A stretch of 64,000 nt of DNA from Amylostereum areolatum (lineage: Eukaryota > Basidiomycota > Agaricomycetes > Russulales > Stereaceae), in assembly GCA_012932865.1 (NCBI GenBank), contig SAXG01000096.1, positions 1-64,000 on the forward strand. Direction: 5' to 3'. Below, one piece after another: positions 43,919 to 56,984 of the stretch; within the stretch, counting starts at the first letter, position 1, and every line of letters begins with the position of its first letter. The notes below the pieces were generated by a model. That model saw nothing but the letters and a program-made list of their open reading frames with translations. It made no database searches and had not been told where the DNA came from. The position numbers were made by a program, and so were the translations under genes.

Positions 43919-45837
43919 TCATTCGACCCACTCGAGAACCGGCACCAGGACCCTCGCCTCTGGCAACCGTAGAGGCGTCTCCAAGTGATCCTTGGACACC
44001 CTCGCGTCCAACTGCAAATATTGAGGGCTGCGACGCTCCGGATGCCCTATGCGGTGTTGTAAGCGCGCGCAGAGCATCTCTATGAGCGGACCCCACTCCA
44101 GCTGGTCGTGCCACGGATCTTTAGGATTGCGCTTTAACCGCAAGGTATGCAGCGCAGGCAATAAAAGCCCTGGTGTAGGGAGTGAAATCGCCCTGGATGG
44201 TCCCGCGTCATTTTCGTCCTCCTCGCGCCACGCCATGGACGGGTCGCCGAGCGCAGCCACCAGCGCCGGGTCCGGATTTTCCAAGTTGAGGGTGTGGACG
44301 TGGCGAAAGCCTGGGCGTTGAAGATAGACGACCCAATCGCTGCGCTGGTGCGACAACGTGCGGAGCGTGATACTTTGCATAACATCGGCGTCGAGCGCGG
44401 AGGAGAGTCCGTAGAAAATTCTCGTAACATAGTATGGTCCGGTTTGTGGGGGCAAGGATAGATGCACACGAGCGTGCTTATTCCCGATGAAAGGAGGTCG
44501 AGACGAACAGAGGGATATGGGTCTCTGGGATTCTTCTTTGCCGAGCACGATGGAGAGGTTGTGTGTTCGATCAGAAACTTGTGAGATCCCCAGACCAAGG
44601 GCGGCGTGCGATGACTGATCTGGCTGTTGGATGAACTCGGCGATGACTTGAAAGAGCTTTTTGTACAAGGGATACGAATCCGTCTGAGGCAGGTCCGGTC
44701 GGACGATCAACTCGGTCAATGCAGGGTATGAAAGTATGCGCAGAAATGCGAGGGATCGGGTTAGAGGACCAACGAAGTGCATCGAACGCAGGGCCTGCAT
44801 CATGACATTAAAATCCCACGGAAGACGCATCATATCGGGGATGACATGGGCGAAACGTAGAATCTCGAGAGCCGGTGATCCCCTCAAAATGTCGAAGAAT
44901 TGGATGAGCGATGGTCGATCGTCGTCTGGGAGCGGGGGAGTGAGCAAAATGGTTAGATGAGTGAGAGAGATTGCAGTCCACGGGATGAAGCAATTTCGTA
45001 GAGAAAGGAATGTGAGACGGGGGGCCACAATTGGTTGGCGGGCGTAGTCTTCCGCGGCCACGCGCAATTGGGACGTATCGAGGTCGACCTCCCGAAGGTT
45101 TGGCAAGGTGCGACCGGAAAGGGTGTTGAGGCGCGAGACCACACCCCAGTGCGTTGCCTCTGACACACGCAGGAGTGCGACGCGTTCAGCTTCGTCCAGC
45201 ACGACATCCGTCGTTTCGGGTCCGTATGGGCGATATGGAGTTTCAAAGACATATACGTTCAGCGGGAATGTACCTGCATATCGCAGCATAGTGTCCAAAG
45301 CTTGGGGAAGCGTGCCAATATGACGGGCCCAGATTCTAGGCAGACGAAATAGGAGGTTTCTCCACGTTTGGCATACATGGGAGAGTCGAACCCAACCGAG
45401 ATTCCCCCCCGCTCGAGGTTGCGAAGAAATAGGTCGTCCGCTGTCTGAGATGATGGGGGGTTGGGGCGGATCGATGTCAGCTACGTAGTGCATGACTTCG
45501 CCAATGACTTCAAGGGGAATGTGGGAGATTGCGGTATAGGTATTTCTGCGCGCTGTGAATTCAAGTAAGATTTGCTTGAGCTCCTCGATGTCATGGTCGA
45601 TGTGTTCTGCGACTTGGCGTCGAAATGCTCCGGAAAGCATAGAGGGAATGCGATCAGCGCCAATTTCAATGGCTCTTGTCTGAGCGGCGGCTTTCCAGTA
45701 GTTCGGTCTACATGACCAGTACGAGACAGGTGGATAATATAGTGAATAAGGACACAACTATAAGATATAGCGACGAACACTTACTGTCCGCCGCTTCCCG
45801 GGTCGATTGCCGCACTTGTGGTGTTTTCGAGGACCAT
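43919..45837 (-). CDS. F-box-like protein with leucine-rich C-terminal region (613 aa)
   Basis: Two minus-strand exons: 45837-45785 and 45707-43919, with a 77-nt intron; 614 codons including the stop. Starting at the ATG at 45837 gives MVLENTTSAAIDPGSGGQ joined to PNYWKAAAQTRA. A coiled helix (IDHDIEELKQILLEF) precedes an F-box-like motif at about residues 70-125: ISHIPLEVIGEVMHYVADID and later LSHVCQTWRNLLFRLPRIWA, the pattern of the many F-box proteins of mushrooms. The remainder is a series of Leu-rich strands (LTFLSLRNCFIPW, LTHLTILLTPPLPD, LHTLRLKRNP) resembling degenerate leucine-rich repeats. Family knowledge: the F-box binds SKP1 in SCF ubiquitin ligases and the C-terminal region selects substrate. 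Target unknown. The unspliced frame would start at 45757. Confidence 0.8.
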
Positions 45838-46026
45838 TGTTCTGCTCGCGGTCTCAGTCGAGGCCAAAGCCCCGCTTAGTGCACTCGCCAATCACGTCCT
45901 TCGGAACAGCCACTGATACAGGTATCCTAACCTTGAAGCTTGGTGTCGATGAACGCCGAAGTGCAAACTGGAACAAAGATTGGCGCCGGCAGCGGCAAAC
46001 ATGTCTAGACTTCCCACGGATTCAAG

Positions 46027-47591
46027 ATGTCCAACTCACTAGAAACAATCATGACTCTCACCCTCGCTCCTCCCTTCCAAGCTCCCCAAAAGGCGATTCT
46101 GATTCCGGAGCAACTGAATGCTTTTCAGACATCAAAGACCCATGCCGATATTGTGCAATACATCACTACCCTGAACGACGCCGTGATCGGGGTGAAGCTT
46201 ACGGACGAGTGCAGCTTGTCTCCGGTGCGCCTCTGTCGGTTTCTTTCCGTATAGTTTGAGGGCTGAGCAGTTTTGTTGGGTTGAAGGGAGCAGTCGCAGT
46301 TCTGGGTGTACTGGAGAGAGTGGAGGGGTTGGCAAGGGAGACACCGCCGGTGGACAATAAAGCATCAAGGTTTGGGAATCCGGCATTTAGGACGTTTTAT
46401 GACAAGGTCCAAGAGGTGTGTTCCCGCCCTTCCACCCTTGATCAAGTTTAATTTCGCCTGAACAGGCATCGAGGGCGTTGCATGAGACGCTGCCCGGGAT
46501 TCCTGGGGAGGCGATCGAAGAGGTGTCTCCGTACTTCAATGAGGCGTGGGGGAATCGGAACCGGATCGACTATGGGAGTGGGATGGAGCTGAACTTTTTA
46601 TGCTGGCTGTGAGTGTCCTATATCTCATTTTTGTTAGGAAGACTCACTCATGGGGGGCTCTTTTTAGGATCTGTTTGGAACGCCTGGGGGTGCTGCAGAA
46701 GAGTGATCATGTTGGGTTGGTCGTGCGCGTGTTTTGGAGGTCAGTTCTTTTGGGTCGGCTTTTATGTGTTCGTGGGCTGACCATAGGATCAGGTATATCC
46801 AGGCCATGAGGACGCTGCAGTCGACGTACTGGCTCGAGCCTGCGGGGTCACACGGCGTGTGGGGCTTGGACGATTATCATTTCTTGCCATTCTTGTTTGG
46901 ATCGGCCCAGCTACGAGGTGCGTCACTTTATTTCTTACTTTGATGAATGCCGTGCGATGATTTTGAAGGGCATAAGTATCTGCGACCGAAGTCAATCCAC
47001 GACAGTGAGGTTGTGGACGAGTTCGCGAAGGACTACATGTATCTGGCTTGCATTAAGTTTATCAACTCGGTAGGTGTCTCACTGCCTTTTGACTCCCAGG
47101 ACTCTAACAATGCGTGTGCCTTTGTAGGTCAAGACGGCATCTCTGCGATGGCACTCTCCCATGCTGGACGATATATCGGCGGTACATCCCCTGACGTCAT
47201 TACTGTCCATCCGCTTTGCTCAACCTCGTTCTCGCAGGTCAAAACATGGGAAAAAGTCAACCATGGCATGATCAAAATGTATCTTGCGGAGGTCCTGGGC
47301 AAGCTTCCCGTCATCCAGCATTTCCTGTTCGGCACCATCCTACCGTACGACGGGCCTGCACTTCCCGCGTCGTCCGTGGATGCAAACGATCCCCATTTTG
47401 GACATGCGCACGCACACGGGAACGGCGAGCTTGGGGGTGCGGGGCAGAAGGAGGTCGGTTGGGGAGACTGCTGTGGGATCCCGGTCCCATCCGTATTCGC
47501 AGCAGCGCATGCAGAAAAGGGAAAGCAGGCGGTTTTGGGAGGGCTCCCGCTAGCCAGTGGCCCAGGAGTTCGACCCGTTCCCTTCGACTAG
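46027..47591 (+). CDS. PTPA: PP2A phosphatase activator PTPA (peptidyl-prolyl isomerase family), 394 aa
   Basis: PTPA (yeast Rrd1/Rrd2) reactivates the catalytic subunit of protein phosphatase 2A, acting in cytosol and nucleus. Eight exons: 46027-46217, 46271-46415, 46466-46608, 46668-46739, 46793-46917, 46969-47069, 47128-47181 and 47238-47591; 395 codons including the stop. Family signatures are strong and in order: [90 protein letters not shown], and [20 protein letters not shown]. These form the deep groove that binds ATP and the phosphatase. The first intron uses a less usual donor (GTCTCC at 46218), chosen because it keeps frame. The C-terminal about 100 residues are a variable Gly/His/Ala-rich tail. 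Length is normal for the family and nothing looks broken. Confidence 0.92.
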
Positions 47592-47961
47592 CGCTGCTTG
47601 GTTGGTAGACCGATTTGTGTGACCTATTGTACATGTATCTGGAGCACGTATCGCTTCACTATGTAATACTTCATGGCATTGGCCCTCTAGCAATACAAAG
47701 GATAGCAATTGGATTGACGGGGAGTGGGTCGCCGTGGGAGCAGAGCCTTTGGAGCCGTGACCACGTTGTCATCCCGGCGTTTGCCGACTGAGACCCTCAG
47801 CCCGCGGCTGTTCGTCCTTTTGAACTTTCGTCACTTTTTCCCTCGTCGCCAACGAGGCCCACGACGACGACGACCCCGACGACTGCCGGCAATAGCATCG
47901 ACTCCATAGATCTCTAGCTTAACACCTCCACTCTCTTCTTAATCCCTCGGTCTTGCCCACC
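47592..47961. promoter_or_regulatory. Intergenic region upstream of the chitin synthase
   Basis: 370 bp between two plus-strand genes, ending in a C/T-rich stretch (CTTAACACCTCCACTCTCTT) just before the ATG at 47962. No clear TATA box. Confidence 0.5.
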
Positions 47962-50900
47962 ATGAACAGGCAGTCGACAGTGCTGCATCAGCAGCTCGAA
48001 GCTGTCACCGACCTCTCCCAACTCTCCTCCATCTCAGACGATGTGATCGTCTCGTGCCTTCGCGAGCGGTTCCTGTCCGACAATATCTACACCAACATCG
48101 GGACATCTTCCCTCGTCGCCGTCAACCCTCACAAGTATGTTCCCAGCAACGCCGACTCGGTCATGCACAAGTACGCCGCCGAATATCGCAACACCATCGA
48201 GGGCGTGGACCGCTTGCCACCGCACATATTTCAGCTCGCGAACAATGCATACTACCACATGCGGAGGACCACGCAGGACCAGTCGATCTTACTCAGGTGA
48301 GTCTCCACTCGTGCCTTCCTGCGTCGCTGAGCTAAGCGCTGTATTTCCCTCAGCGGCGAGACGGGCAGCGGCAAGTCAGAGAACCGTCGGCTGGCCATCA
48401 AAAGTATCCTCGAGCTCAGCGTGAGCAACCCTGGCAAGAAGGGATCCAAGCTAGCACACCAGCTCCCTGCCGCCGAGTTCGTTCTCGAGTCGTTCGGTAG
48501 CGCTCGCACGCTCTTCAACGGCAATGCTTCCCGCTTCGGAAAGTACACAGAGCTCCAGTTCTCCGACCGTGGTCGCTTGTCCGGTGTGAAGACCCTCGAT
48601 TACTACCTCGAACGCAACCGCGTCGCTGGGGCACCTTCGGGCGAACGCAACTTCCATATCTTTTACTACCTCGTTGCCGGCGCGTCACCAGAGGAGCGTC
48701 AGCACATGCATCTTTTGGACAAAACCACTTTCCGATACCTTGGTCAGCGCGGCGTTCCCCTCACCCGCCAGAACGTCCGCGACGACGACGCCCTGCGCTT
48801 TGATCAATTGAAGGTCGCCCTCAAGAATGTTGGGTTCTCCAAGCGGCACGTGGCGCAGACCTGTCAGCTTGTCGCCGCCATCCTCCACCTCGGCAACCTC
48901 GAGTTTACCATTGACCGCAGTCGGGACGAGGATGCTGCCGTCGTTCGTAACACGGATGTGCTCGCTATCGTAGCCGAGTTCTTAGGTGTCACCACCTCCG
49001 CCCTCGAGACCGCGCTTTCCTACCGCACCAAGCTTGTCAAGAAGGAGCTTTGCACTGTGTTCCTCGACCCCGATGGCGCTTCCGACAACAGGGACGACCT
49101 GGCGAAGACCCTCTATTCTCTCTTGTTCGCGTGGTTGAACGAGCACATCAACGAACGCCTCTGCCGCGACGACTTCACCACGTTCATCGGGCTCTTCGAC
49201 CTTCCCGGCCCTCAGAACCTCACCAGCCGACCAAACTCACTCGATCAGTTCTGCATCAACTACGCGAACGAGCGTATGCTGAATTTCGTCCAGAAGAGGC
49301 TTTTCGAGAGCCATGTGGCGGAGTACAACAGCGAGGGCATCGCGCGCTTCGTCCCCCAGGTTCCTTACTTCGACAACACGGAATGTGTGCGACTCCTTCA
49401 CAATAAGCCCGGCGGGCTCATCCACATCATGGACGATCAGGCCCGCCGTGCGCCCAGGAAGACAGACCACACGATGGTGGAGGCCTTCGGCAAGCGCTGG
49501 GGCAATCACTCCTCCTTCAAGGTTGGCGCCATGGACCGCGCTGGCTTCCCCACCTTCACGGTCAACCACTTCAACGGTCCTGTGACTTACACGTCGGAGG
49601 GCTTCCTTGAGCGCAATGTCGATGCTCTTAACCCTGATTTCGTCTCCCTTCTGCGCGGCAACACTCACACCGAGGGTCCTGAAGGCGGATCCATCAACCC
49701 CTTCGTCCGCGGTCTCTTCTCTGGAAAGGCGATTGCGACGCAGATGCACCCACGCAACGAGGATACCATCGTTTCCGCGCAACAGCCCGTCAAGCCTATG
49801 CGTACTCCTTCGACTCGTCGCAAAAACACCGTCAAGCGCCAGCCTACACTGGGCGGCATCGATGAGAAGGGCGGCGAAGAGGAGGACACCGGACCTACGA
49901 CTGGCAACCCGTGCATCGCGGGCGAGTTCCGCTCTGCGCTCGACACCTTGTTCGAAACTCTTGAGGAAACGCAGACGTGGTACGTGTTCTGCGTGAACCC
50001 GAACGACTCGCAGCTTCCGAACCAGCTCGAGGGACGCGCGGTCAAGGGCCAGATCCGCAGCTACGGTCTACCGGAGATCGCGCGGCGCTGTGTGAACGTG
50101 TTTGAGGTCGGGATGACGCCGCGCGAGTTCTGCGACCGCTATAGGGAACAGATCGCCGGGGCTGGCGTGGTGGAGGGAGACACGAGGGAGCAAATCGATC
50201 AGGCAAGGAGCGTGCTAGATCTTCAGGATAAAGATCTTGTCCTTGGGCAGTACAAGGTCAGTCGGGTCTTCTAGTTGTGTGGCCCGTCAACTGATAAATG
50301 TGTTCAGGTGTTCTTATCCCAAGTCGCCTTTCACAAGCTTGAAGACTATCTCCGTGCCAAGGATACCGATGAACTCAAGCGCCACCGCATGCGTGACGCT
50401 GAGGTCGAAGCCGGTCTTGATCCCCGAGGCATGGCAGACCCATATGCCCCCTATCGCAGCCCCGAAACCGAGGGTGATGCATTCTCGGACCCTTACCCTA
50501 CGGGCTACAACAACGAGCAGTTCAACCAATCAAGCCAGGCCATCCCTCTCGTGGCTAACGCGTCTCCGTTCCAACGGGCGGACATGTATGGTGACTACGA
50601 CGACCGCCAATCCCTTAGGAGTGACGATTTCGACGGTCGCAGTCGCTTGACGAGCAACCGCGACGAGACCATGTCGATCGCGACCGAGTCTTACGCGCCC
50701 TCGAGGAACATGTTTCAGAATGCGGACAAGAAGGCGTTGTTGGAGCGAGAAGCGCTGCCTGGGGAGGTGCAAGACGGCGAGACGGCCGAGGTTCTCAAGG
50801 AGAGTTCCGCGCGTCGGCGCTGGGTCGCACTCTGTTGGATCCTGACCTGGTGGGTGCCGAACCCCTTCCTCAAGTGGTTCGGCCGCATGAAGCGTATGGA

Positions 50901-53900
50901 CGTCCGGCAAGCCTGGCGCGAAAAGCTCGCGCTCAACATGCTCATCTGGTTTATCTGCGCATGCGCGACCTTCGTCATCGTCTTCCTCGGTAACCTCATC
51001 TGTCCCAAGGAGCATGTGTTCAGCACAGGAGAGTTGTCATCACACACTTCCGACAACGACGCGGACAACGTTTACGTTGCGATCCGGGGCGAAGTCTTTG
51101 ATCTGACGGACATCGCGGCGACGCACACCCGCCTCGTCCCCGTCGTGGACCAAAAGTCGATATACAAGTATGGTGGCACTATCGCGGACGATCTCTTCCC
51201 AGTTCAGGTGTGTACCAGTTTCTTTGTTGCCTTGATTTGGTCCTGATTCTTATTCTTGCGATAGGTCAGCGCCCTTTGCAATGGTGTTGACGGCACCGTC
51301 AGCCCTTACGTATACCTCAACTTCGACAATAACACGGACACAAACTCGCAATACCACGACTTCCGCATCTTCACGAAAGACTACCGTCCGGATTGGTACT
51401 GGGAAAGCATGACGGTCATGCGCTGGAATAACCGCCTTGGTTTCGTCGGGTACACCCCCAAGGAGATCAAGAACATGGCTAACAACAAACGCTCCGTCGG
51501 TATCTACAACGGCCTCATTTATGACATTACCGACTACATCAACTTCCCTCCTGGTCTCAAGGCGCAGGATGGGCAATCGCCGCCCTCCGCATCGACAGAC
51601 TTCCTGGATCAAAGCGTCCTTGACGTTTTCCAGTTCAACTCCGGCCAGGATATCACGAACCGGCTGGACAATCTCAATGTCGACTCGGATACCTTGGCGC
51701 GGCAGAAGGTCTGCCTCCGGAACCTGTTTACGATCGGCAAGGTGGACAACCGGAATTCGACACAATGCCAGTTCTCCAAATACCTTCTCCTTGCCCTCTC
51801 GATCATGTTCGTTACCGTCATCCTCTTCAAGTTCATTGGTTCGGTCAACTTCGGCGGCGCGCGTGCTCCCGAAGACCACGACAAATTCGTCATTTGCCAA
51901 GTGCCTTGTTATACAGAGGGCGAGTCGTCTCTTCGCAAGACAATTGATTCCCTGGCGGAGCTCAAGTACGATGATAAGCGCAAGCTGCTCGTCGTCATCT
52001 GCGATGGCATGATTGTTGGCTCCGGTAACGACAAACCCACGCCCCGCATCGTGTTGGACATCCTCGGCGCTGATCCGAATCAGGACCCTGAGCCGCTCAG
52101 CTTCCAGTCATTGGGCGAGGGTGCGAAGCAGCATAACATGGGCAAGGTTTACTCCGGGCTGTACGAAGTTCATGGACACGTCGTTCCGTACTTGGTCGTC
52201 GCGAAGGTTGGCAAACCCACGGAGCGGTCAAGGCCTGGCAACCGCGGAAAGCGAGACTCTCAGATTTTGCTCATGCGTTTCTTCAACCGGGTTAGTAAAA
52301 CGCGCTCTCTTCACAGTCTGCGGGCTAATTCGCGGTTTAGGTACACTTCAACTCGCCTATGAGCCCTTTGGAACTGGAAATGTACCATCAGATCAAGAAC
52401 GTTATCGGTGTCAACCCAACCTTCTATGAGTACATCTTCACGGTCGACGCCGATACCACGGTCGAACCTATGTCTGTCAACCGCCTCATCTCTGCGTAAG
52501 TCTATCCCCCTTCACAGCCCTTCGCGACTTGCTTACCTTTGGTTTTTTCAGTATGATTCACGACAAGAAGCTCATCGGCGTTTGTGGAGAGACAGAGCTC
52601 GCCAACGCGAAACAGTCCATCGTGACGATGATGCAAGTCTACGAATATTTCCTCTCCCACCACCTGGCCAAGGCGTTTGAGTCCTTGTTCGGATCCGTCA
52701 CATGTCTTCCTGGTTGTTTCACTCTCTACCGCTTGCGGACGCCGGACACGCACAAGCCCATATTGGTCGGCACGCAACTCGTTGAAGACTACTCGGAGAA
52801 CCGCGTCGACACCTTGCACATGAAGAACCTGCTCCACCTCGGAGAAGATCGATACCTCACAACACTCCTCCTGAAGCACTACCCGCTCTTCAAGACCCAG
52901 TTCGTCCGCGATGCGCACGCGTACACTGTTGCTCCGGACGACTGGAAGGTTCTGCTGTCGCAGCGTCGCCGCTGGATCAACTCGACCGTCCACAACCTTG
53001 GTGAACTTATCTTCCTGGACAAGCTTTGCGGTTTCTGCTGTTTCTCCATGCGCTTCATTGTCTTGATCGACCTCGTGTCGACGTTGACGGCGCCGGTTAC
53101 CGTGGCTTATGTACGTTCTTTTGGTTTGTCGTTGAAGGAGACGTTGACGCTAACGGTTGGCCTTAGATCGCATACTTGATCTACCTCGCCGCTTCTGGCC
53201 ACCACATCGAGACCATCTCGCTCGTTCTTATCGCCGCGGTATATGCCCTGCAAGCCTTGGTGTTCATCCTTCGCCGCAAGTGGGACATGATTGGGTGGAT
53301 GGTCTTCTACATCATCTCCATTCCGATATTCTCTTTCCTTCTCCCGCTTTATTCCTTCTGGCGTATGGACGATTTCTCATGGGGTTCGACACGTATCGTG
53401 TTGGGTGAAGCCGGCAAGAAGCTCATTGTTCACGTACGTTTTTTCCACTGGGTTGTTGTGCAGTCGCTTATACGGTGTTTTCATAGGACGAGGGCAAGTT
53501 CGATCCACGGAGTATCCCCCTCAAGTCATGGACAGACTACGTGAGTCTCAGCTGACGTTTCGAGGCCTGGCGGTATCTGATACTCCGATAGGAAAACGAA
53601 CTTTGGGACAAGGAATCCAACCACAGCATCGGGTCCTGGGTGCCTCCTACCAAGCTCAAGAACGATGGCTACGCAGAGTCTCTGGGCCCAACCGCGTCTC
53701 TCTATGGGCGCGAGACGTATTACGAGCCCGCGATGCCTGCAACTCGCAGCTTCTCACCATCGCCGTCTCAAATGGGCTTCGGCATGCCTCCTCCAGGGTA
53801 CCAGTCAGGGCGGGGCACGCCCGTCGGTGGCTACGGCCAACAAAACCCTTTCGCCCAGCAATCGACCGGCTTTAGCCAGCAGGGCAACTTCAGCCAGCAA

Positions 53901-54179
53901 GGTGGCTATGGCCAGGTGTACCAACCGACGCCGTCCCGCCCGACGACAAACTACCTCGATGTCGCCATTCCCACCTCAAATGAAGACTTCGGCGCTGGTG
54001 TGCCAACGGACGCTGAGCTCGACCGTGCTGTCCAGGCGATCCTGATGGACGCGGATTTGAACACGGTCACCAAGCGCGGGATCCGAACGCAGCTCGAGGA
54101 GCAGTTTGGCATGGACCTGTCTACACGCAAGACTGCGATCAACGCGTCGATCGACCGGGGGCTGCTGAGCAAGTCGTAG
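47962..54179 (+). CDS. Chitin synthase with N-terminal myosin motor-like domain (class V type), 1928 aa
   Basis: Membrane enzyme that polymerises UDP-GlcNAc into cell-wall chitin. Nine exons: 47962-48296, 48354-50256, 50308-51207, 51265-52290, 52341-52495, 52552-53110, 53167-53433, 53487-53540 and 53592-54179; 1929 codons including the stop. Residues 1-780 are the motor-like domain: P-loop GETGSGKSE at 113-121, switch I-like [13 protein letters not shown], and switch II-like [10 protein letters not shown] membrane helix lies at about 958-977, a cytochrome b5-like region ([12 protein letters not shown]) near 1000, a second ([12 protein letters not shown]) near 1125, and another helix near 1219. 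The catalytic core carries CVPCYTEG-like [18 protein letters not shown], the DAD motif at about 1422, GEDRYLT, and QRRRW at about 1580. Several C-terminal helices, a Gly/Gln-rich linker and a DEK-C-type domain end the protein. All catalytic motifs are present, so it is probably active. Length fits the class. Confidence 0.95.
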
Positions 54180-54727
54180 GGAGGAAGGGTTTGTTTGTTA
54201 ACATTTTGGTCGCTGTTGTCGTTTCTCTTCGTGTTTTGGTGTGTCTCGCATGGACATCGTGGACTTGTGACTCCTATCCCCTTAATTGACATCTACGTAC
54301 ACCCTCGGCGAGTCGTTCGTTTTCCGTCGTCATCATCGCTCTCGCTCGCTCGTATTCAACTCCTTCTACGATTACGTTCTCTGGACCTTGGCGCCGTACT
54401 GTCTTCATCTATGTGATATAGCTCTCCTCTCCCCCATCCATCCGTACCTCTGCTCTCATACTCTCTTCTGTGACTCGCTCGTAAAATGATACATATGGAC
54501 TTGCTTTTGTGCATGTTTCCTGTGAAACTGTTGATAGTAGTCAGGCCTCAGGGTTTTAGGTGCAGGAGAGGACATTATCCAGGCTCCCAGACGTCACCTC
54601 ATCAGGCTCATGCTACGACTTCTTACTGGGCAAAAACAATCATATGTATCCGTTGCGCACATTCATATACAAGATTATGTAGTACAATGGCAGTCCTCGC
54701 ATCCTTTTCAAAGGCCCAGAGGCATCT
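54180..54727. other. Convergent intergenic region
   Basis: Holds the 3' flanks of the chitin synthase (plus) and the P450 (minus). No gene is seen; a run of short plus-strand frames is antisense to the P450 end. Confidence 0.5.
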
Positions 54728-56924
54728 TCAACAGGTCTCATTCTCAGATGACTTGATCGCGTCCAGCATTTCAGCGGCTCTGGCATCTCTGGCCTTGATG
54801 GTACAAGCATACGGTAAGGGGTGGCTAGAGGCGGTTGAGTATGTCGAAAGAGAAAAATGGGGCATGAATCAAACAAACCTAAGAAAGCCATCTATGTACC
54901 CCACCGAGACAGGTATGTCGTTACCCTGTTCGTCCTTTGCCTCGGTAATGTCGAACAGTGCCAGTATAGACGCAATGGCTAGCCATACAGACGACTTTGC
55001 CAGGTGCATACCCGAGCATATCCTGCATATTTGATAGCGTAAGTCTACGAAGAAGTTCGGGGGTGCGACATATATGATATATCTAACCTACGACTGTATC
55101 CAAAGACGGCTTGGACGTCGTCGTCGTTCAACGTTCCGTCTGGATTTAGAAACCTCTCGGGGATGAAGCTGTCCGGGTTTTGATACGTCTTCGGATCGTG
55201 CATGATAGCCCTGAAGGTGATCCACTGGTTTGAGACGAAACGTCGGCAGCAAAATATTACGGATGGCGCTCACCAAGTATTGTAGACCATAATGGTTCCT
55301 AGGCACTCGTTTATTGCAGTCTTCTGATACCGTACATGAGCTTGGACTCACCTTCAGGAATAAGATGCCCCTGAAACATGTCGCTCTTCATGGCTGAGCG
55401 TGTCACGCCTAGGGGAATGACGGGATTCCACCGCAAGGCTTCCCTGTAGACCGCGTCTACGTACGGAAGCGAGGTACGATCGCTGTGATTCGGAAGGCGG
55501 TCCCGCCCAATAATCGAGTCAATCTCTGCTTGTGCGCGACGCTGAACCTCGGGATGCATGACAAGGGCCAAAATACACCACATGAGAGCCGATACCGTCT
55601 ACGGTTTTGTCAGCATTTCGTAGGTGAAAGCCCAAGCCCCTCTTACCGTATCTGCTCCGGCTGCGCGTCAAAAATAAACGGTTAATTCTTTGTGTAAGGA
55701 CGCAAGTTCAGAAAGCTAACCCGAATAGATCACTCCTCCCACGTCTTCTAGCACCCGAGCATCGTCTTCAACGTCACTGAGTTTCTGGTTCGCCTCTATG
55801 AGCGAACGAATCACCGACGGGTGTGCTTCGGTGCCGTTGACCTTAGGTACGCCGTCATTGTAGGACATAACAGATGAGCTAGTGAAGGACTGACCATGTT
55901 GTGTTGCACGAATTCGATGGGTAGCTTGCGCATCTTTTCAGTGAGCTGCCGACTCTCTTTGGCGAAGGTATGAAATCCGGCTCCCGGGAACCATTCGGGG
56001 AGATATGTCACTATCTCAGTTGATCAGCGATGGAGATACCACCACGGTAAGGCAAAACGCACGAATAGGAAATGCGTTCACTGCCTGAGCGCCCGGAAAT
56101 GTTGACAAGGACAGTTTATGTACAGCCTTCTCCGCAATCGCTACAAAGCGGTCTTCTCTAGGCTTGACGTCGTATCCGTAGGCGATTGACATTGCGATTG
56201 AGGCAGCAAATCTATAGCAATTTGTCGTTGATGGTCAGGTATATATATAATTTGGTTGGGAACGGGTTCGGCTCACGTTCTGATATGATCCTTGAAATAC
56301 GATGGATCGTCGTGTAGCGAGCACACCAGTTGTCTTGCCTTGTCCAGTTGTGTTGGATGGTACTTGGAGACCGTTTTCTCGTGCAAATACTGATGGAGGA
56401 TCCGGCGACGGGTTCGCCACGCGTCATTATACGGCATCATCCCAGTGATCCATTCCCAACCAGATCTAGAGACACCGAGAAAGTTAGCACCAACGCTTGT
56501 CGAAATGGGCCAGCACTTACAACTCGATCATAGCGAGCCGTGGCCTGTCAGAGAAATTGCCAGAGCGAACTTCAAAGAGTTCCCGCGCAGCCGTTCTAGT
56601 GTTGACGACGATGGTAAGCTGCCCAAAGGCCCGCACGCTGACGAGGTCGCCTTCAAAATACGCGACGTCAGCAAATTCAAACGAGCCAGACACATTCCGG
56701 TTGAAACGGAACCACGCACTCTGGTATAACTTGCTCCAGGCAGCGTACGCTTTCCATGGAGCGCTCGACGGGATGTCGAATAAATTGCCAACCAAGGGAA
56801 GTGGCCAAGGGCTAGGGGGGGTCAGGATGACGATGCGGCGATGCTTGAGATATGCGCGACATATAGAGGTGGATAGTCCAACAACCAACGCCACCAAGAG
56901 GGCCTCAAGGTAGTGACCTGGCAT
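54728..56924 (-). CDS. Cytochrome P450 monooxygenase (542 aa)
   Basis: Haem-thiolate monooxygenase anchored in the endoplasmic reticulum. Eleven minus-strand exons: 56924-56521, 56465-56277, 56211-56063, 56010-55895, 55841-55721, 55660-55647, 55598-55352, 55298-55274, 55210-55088, 55022-54879 and 54824-54728; 543 codons including the stop. An N-terminal helix (ALLVALVVGLSTSI) is followed by the Pro-rich hinge PPSPWPLPLVGN. The I-helix oxygen-binding motif AGADTT is at 327-332, ExxR (EALR) at 384-387, the PERF motif (FIPERFLN) follows, and the haem loop FGYSRRICSG carries the ligand Cys465; Pro of the usual CPG is Ser. Exons 6 (14 nt) and 8 (25 nt) are very short but all junctions keep phase. 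The substrate cannot be predicted. Its neighbours, a membrane protein and an O-methyltransferase, would suit secondary metabolism. Confidence 0.92.
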
Positions 56925-56978
56925 GTCTAAGGACGACCACTAAGAGCGCAACTGCTCGCACTGTCGGATTATGATAGT

Positions 56979-56984
56979 TTTATA
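56979..56984 (-). promoter_or_regulatory. TATA-like box of the P450 gene
   Basis: TATAAA on the minus strand about 55-60 nt upstream of the ATG at 56924. Confidence 0.45.
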
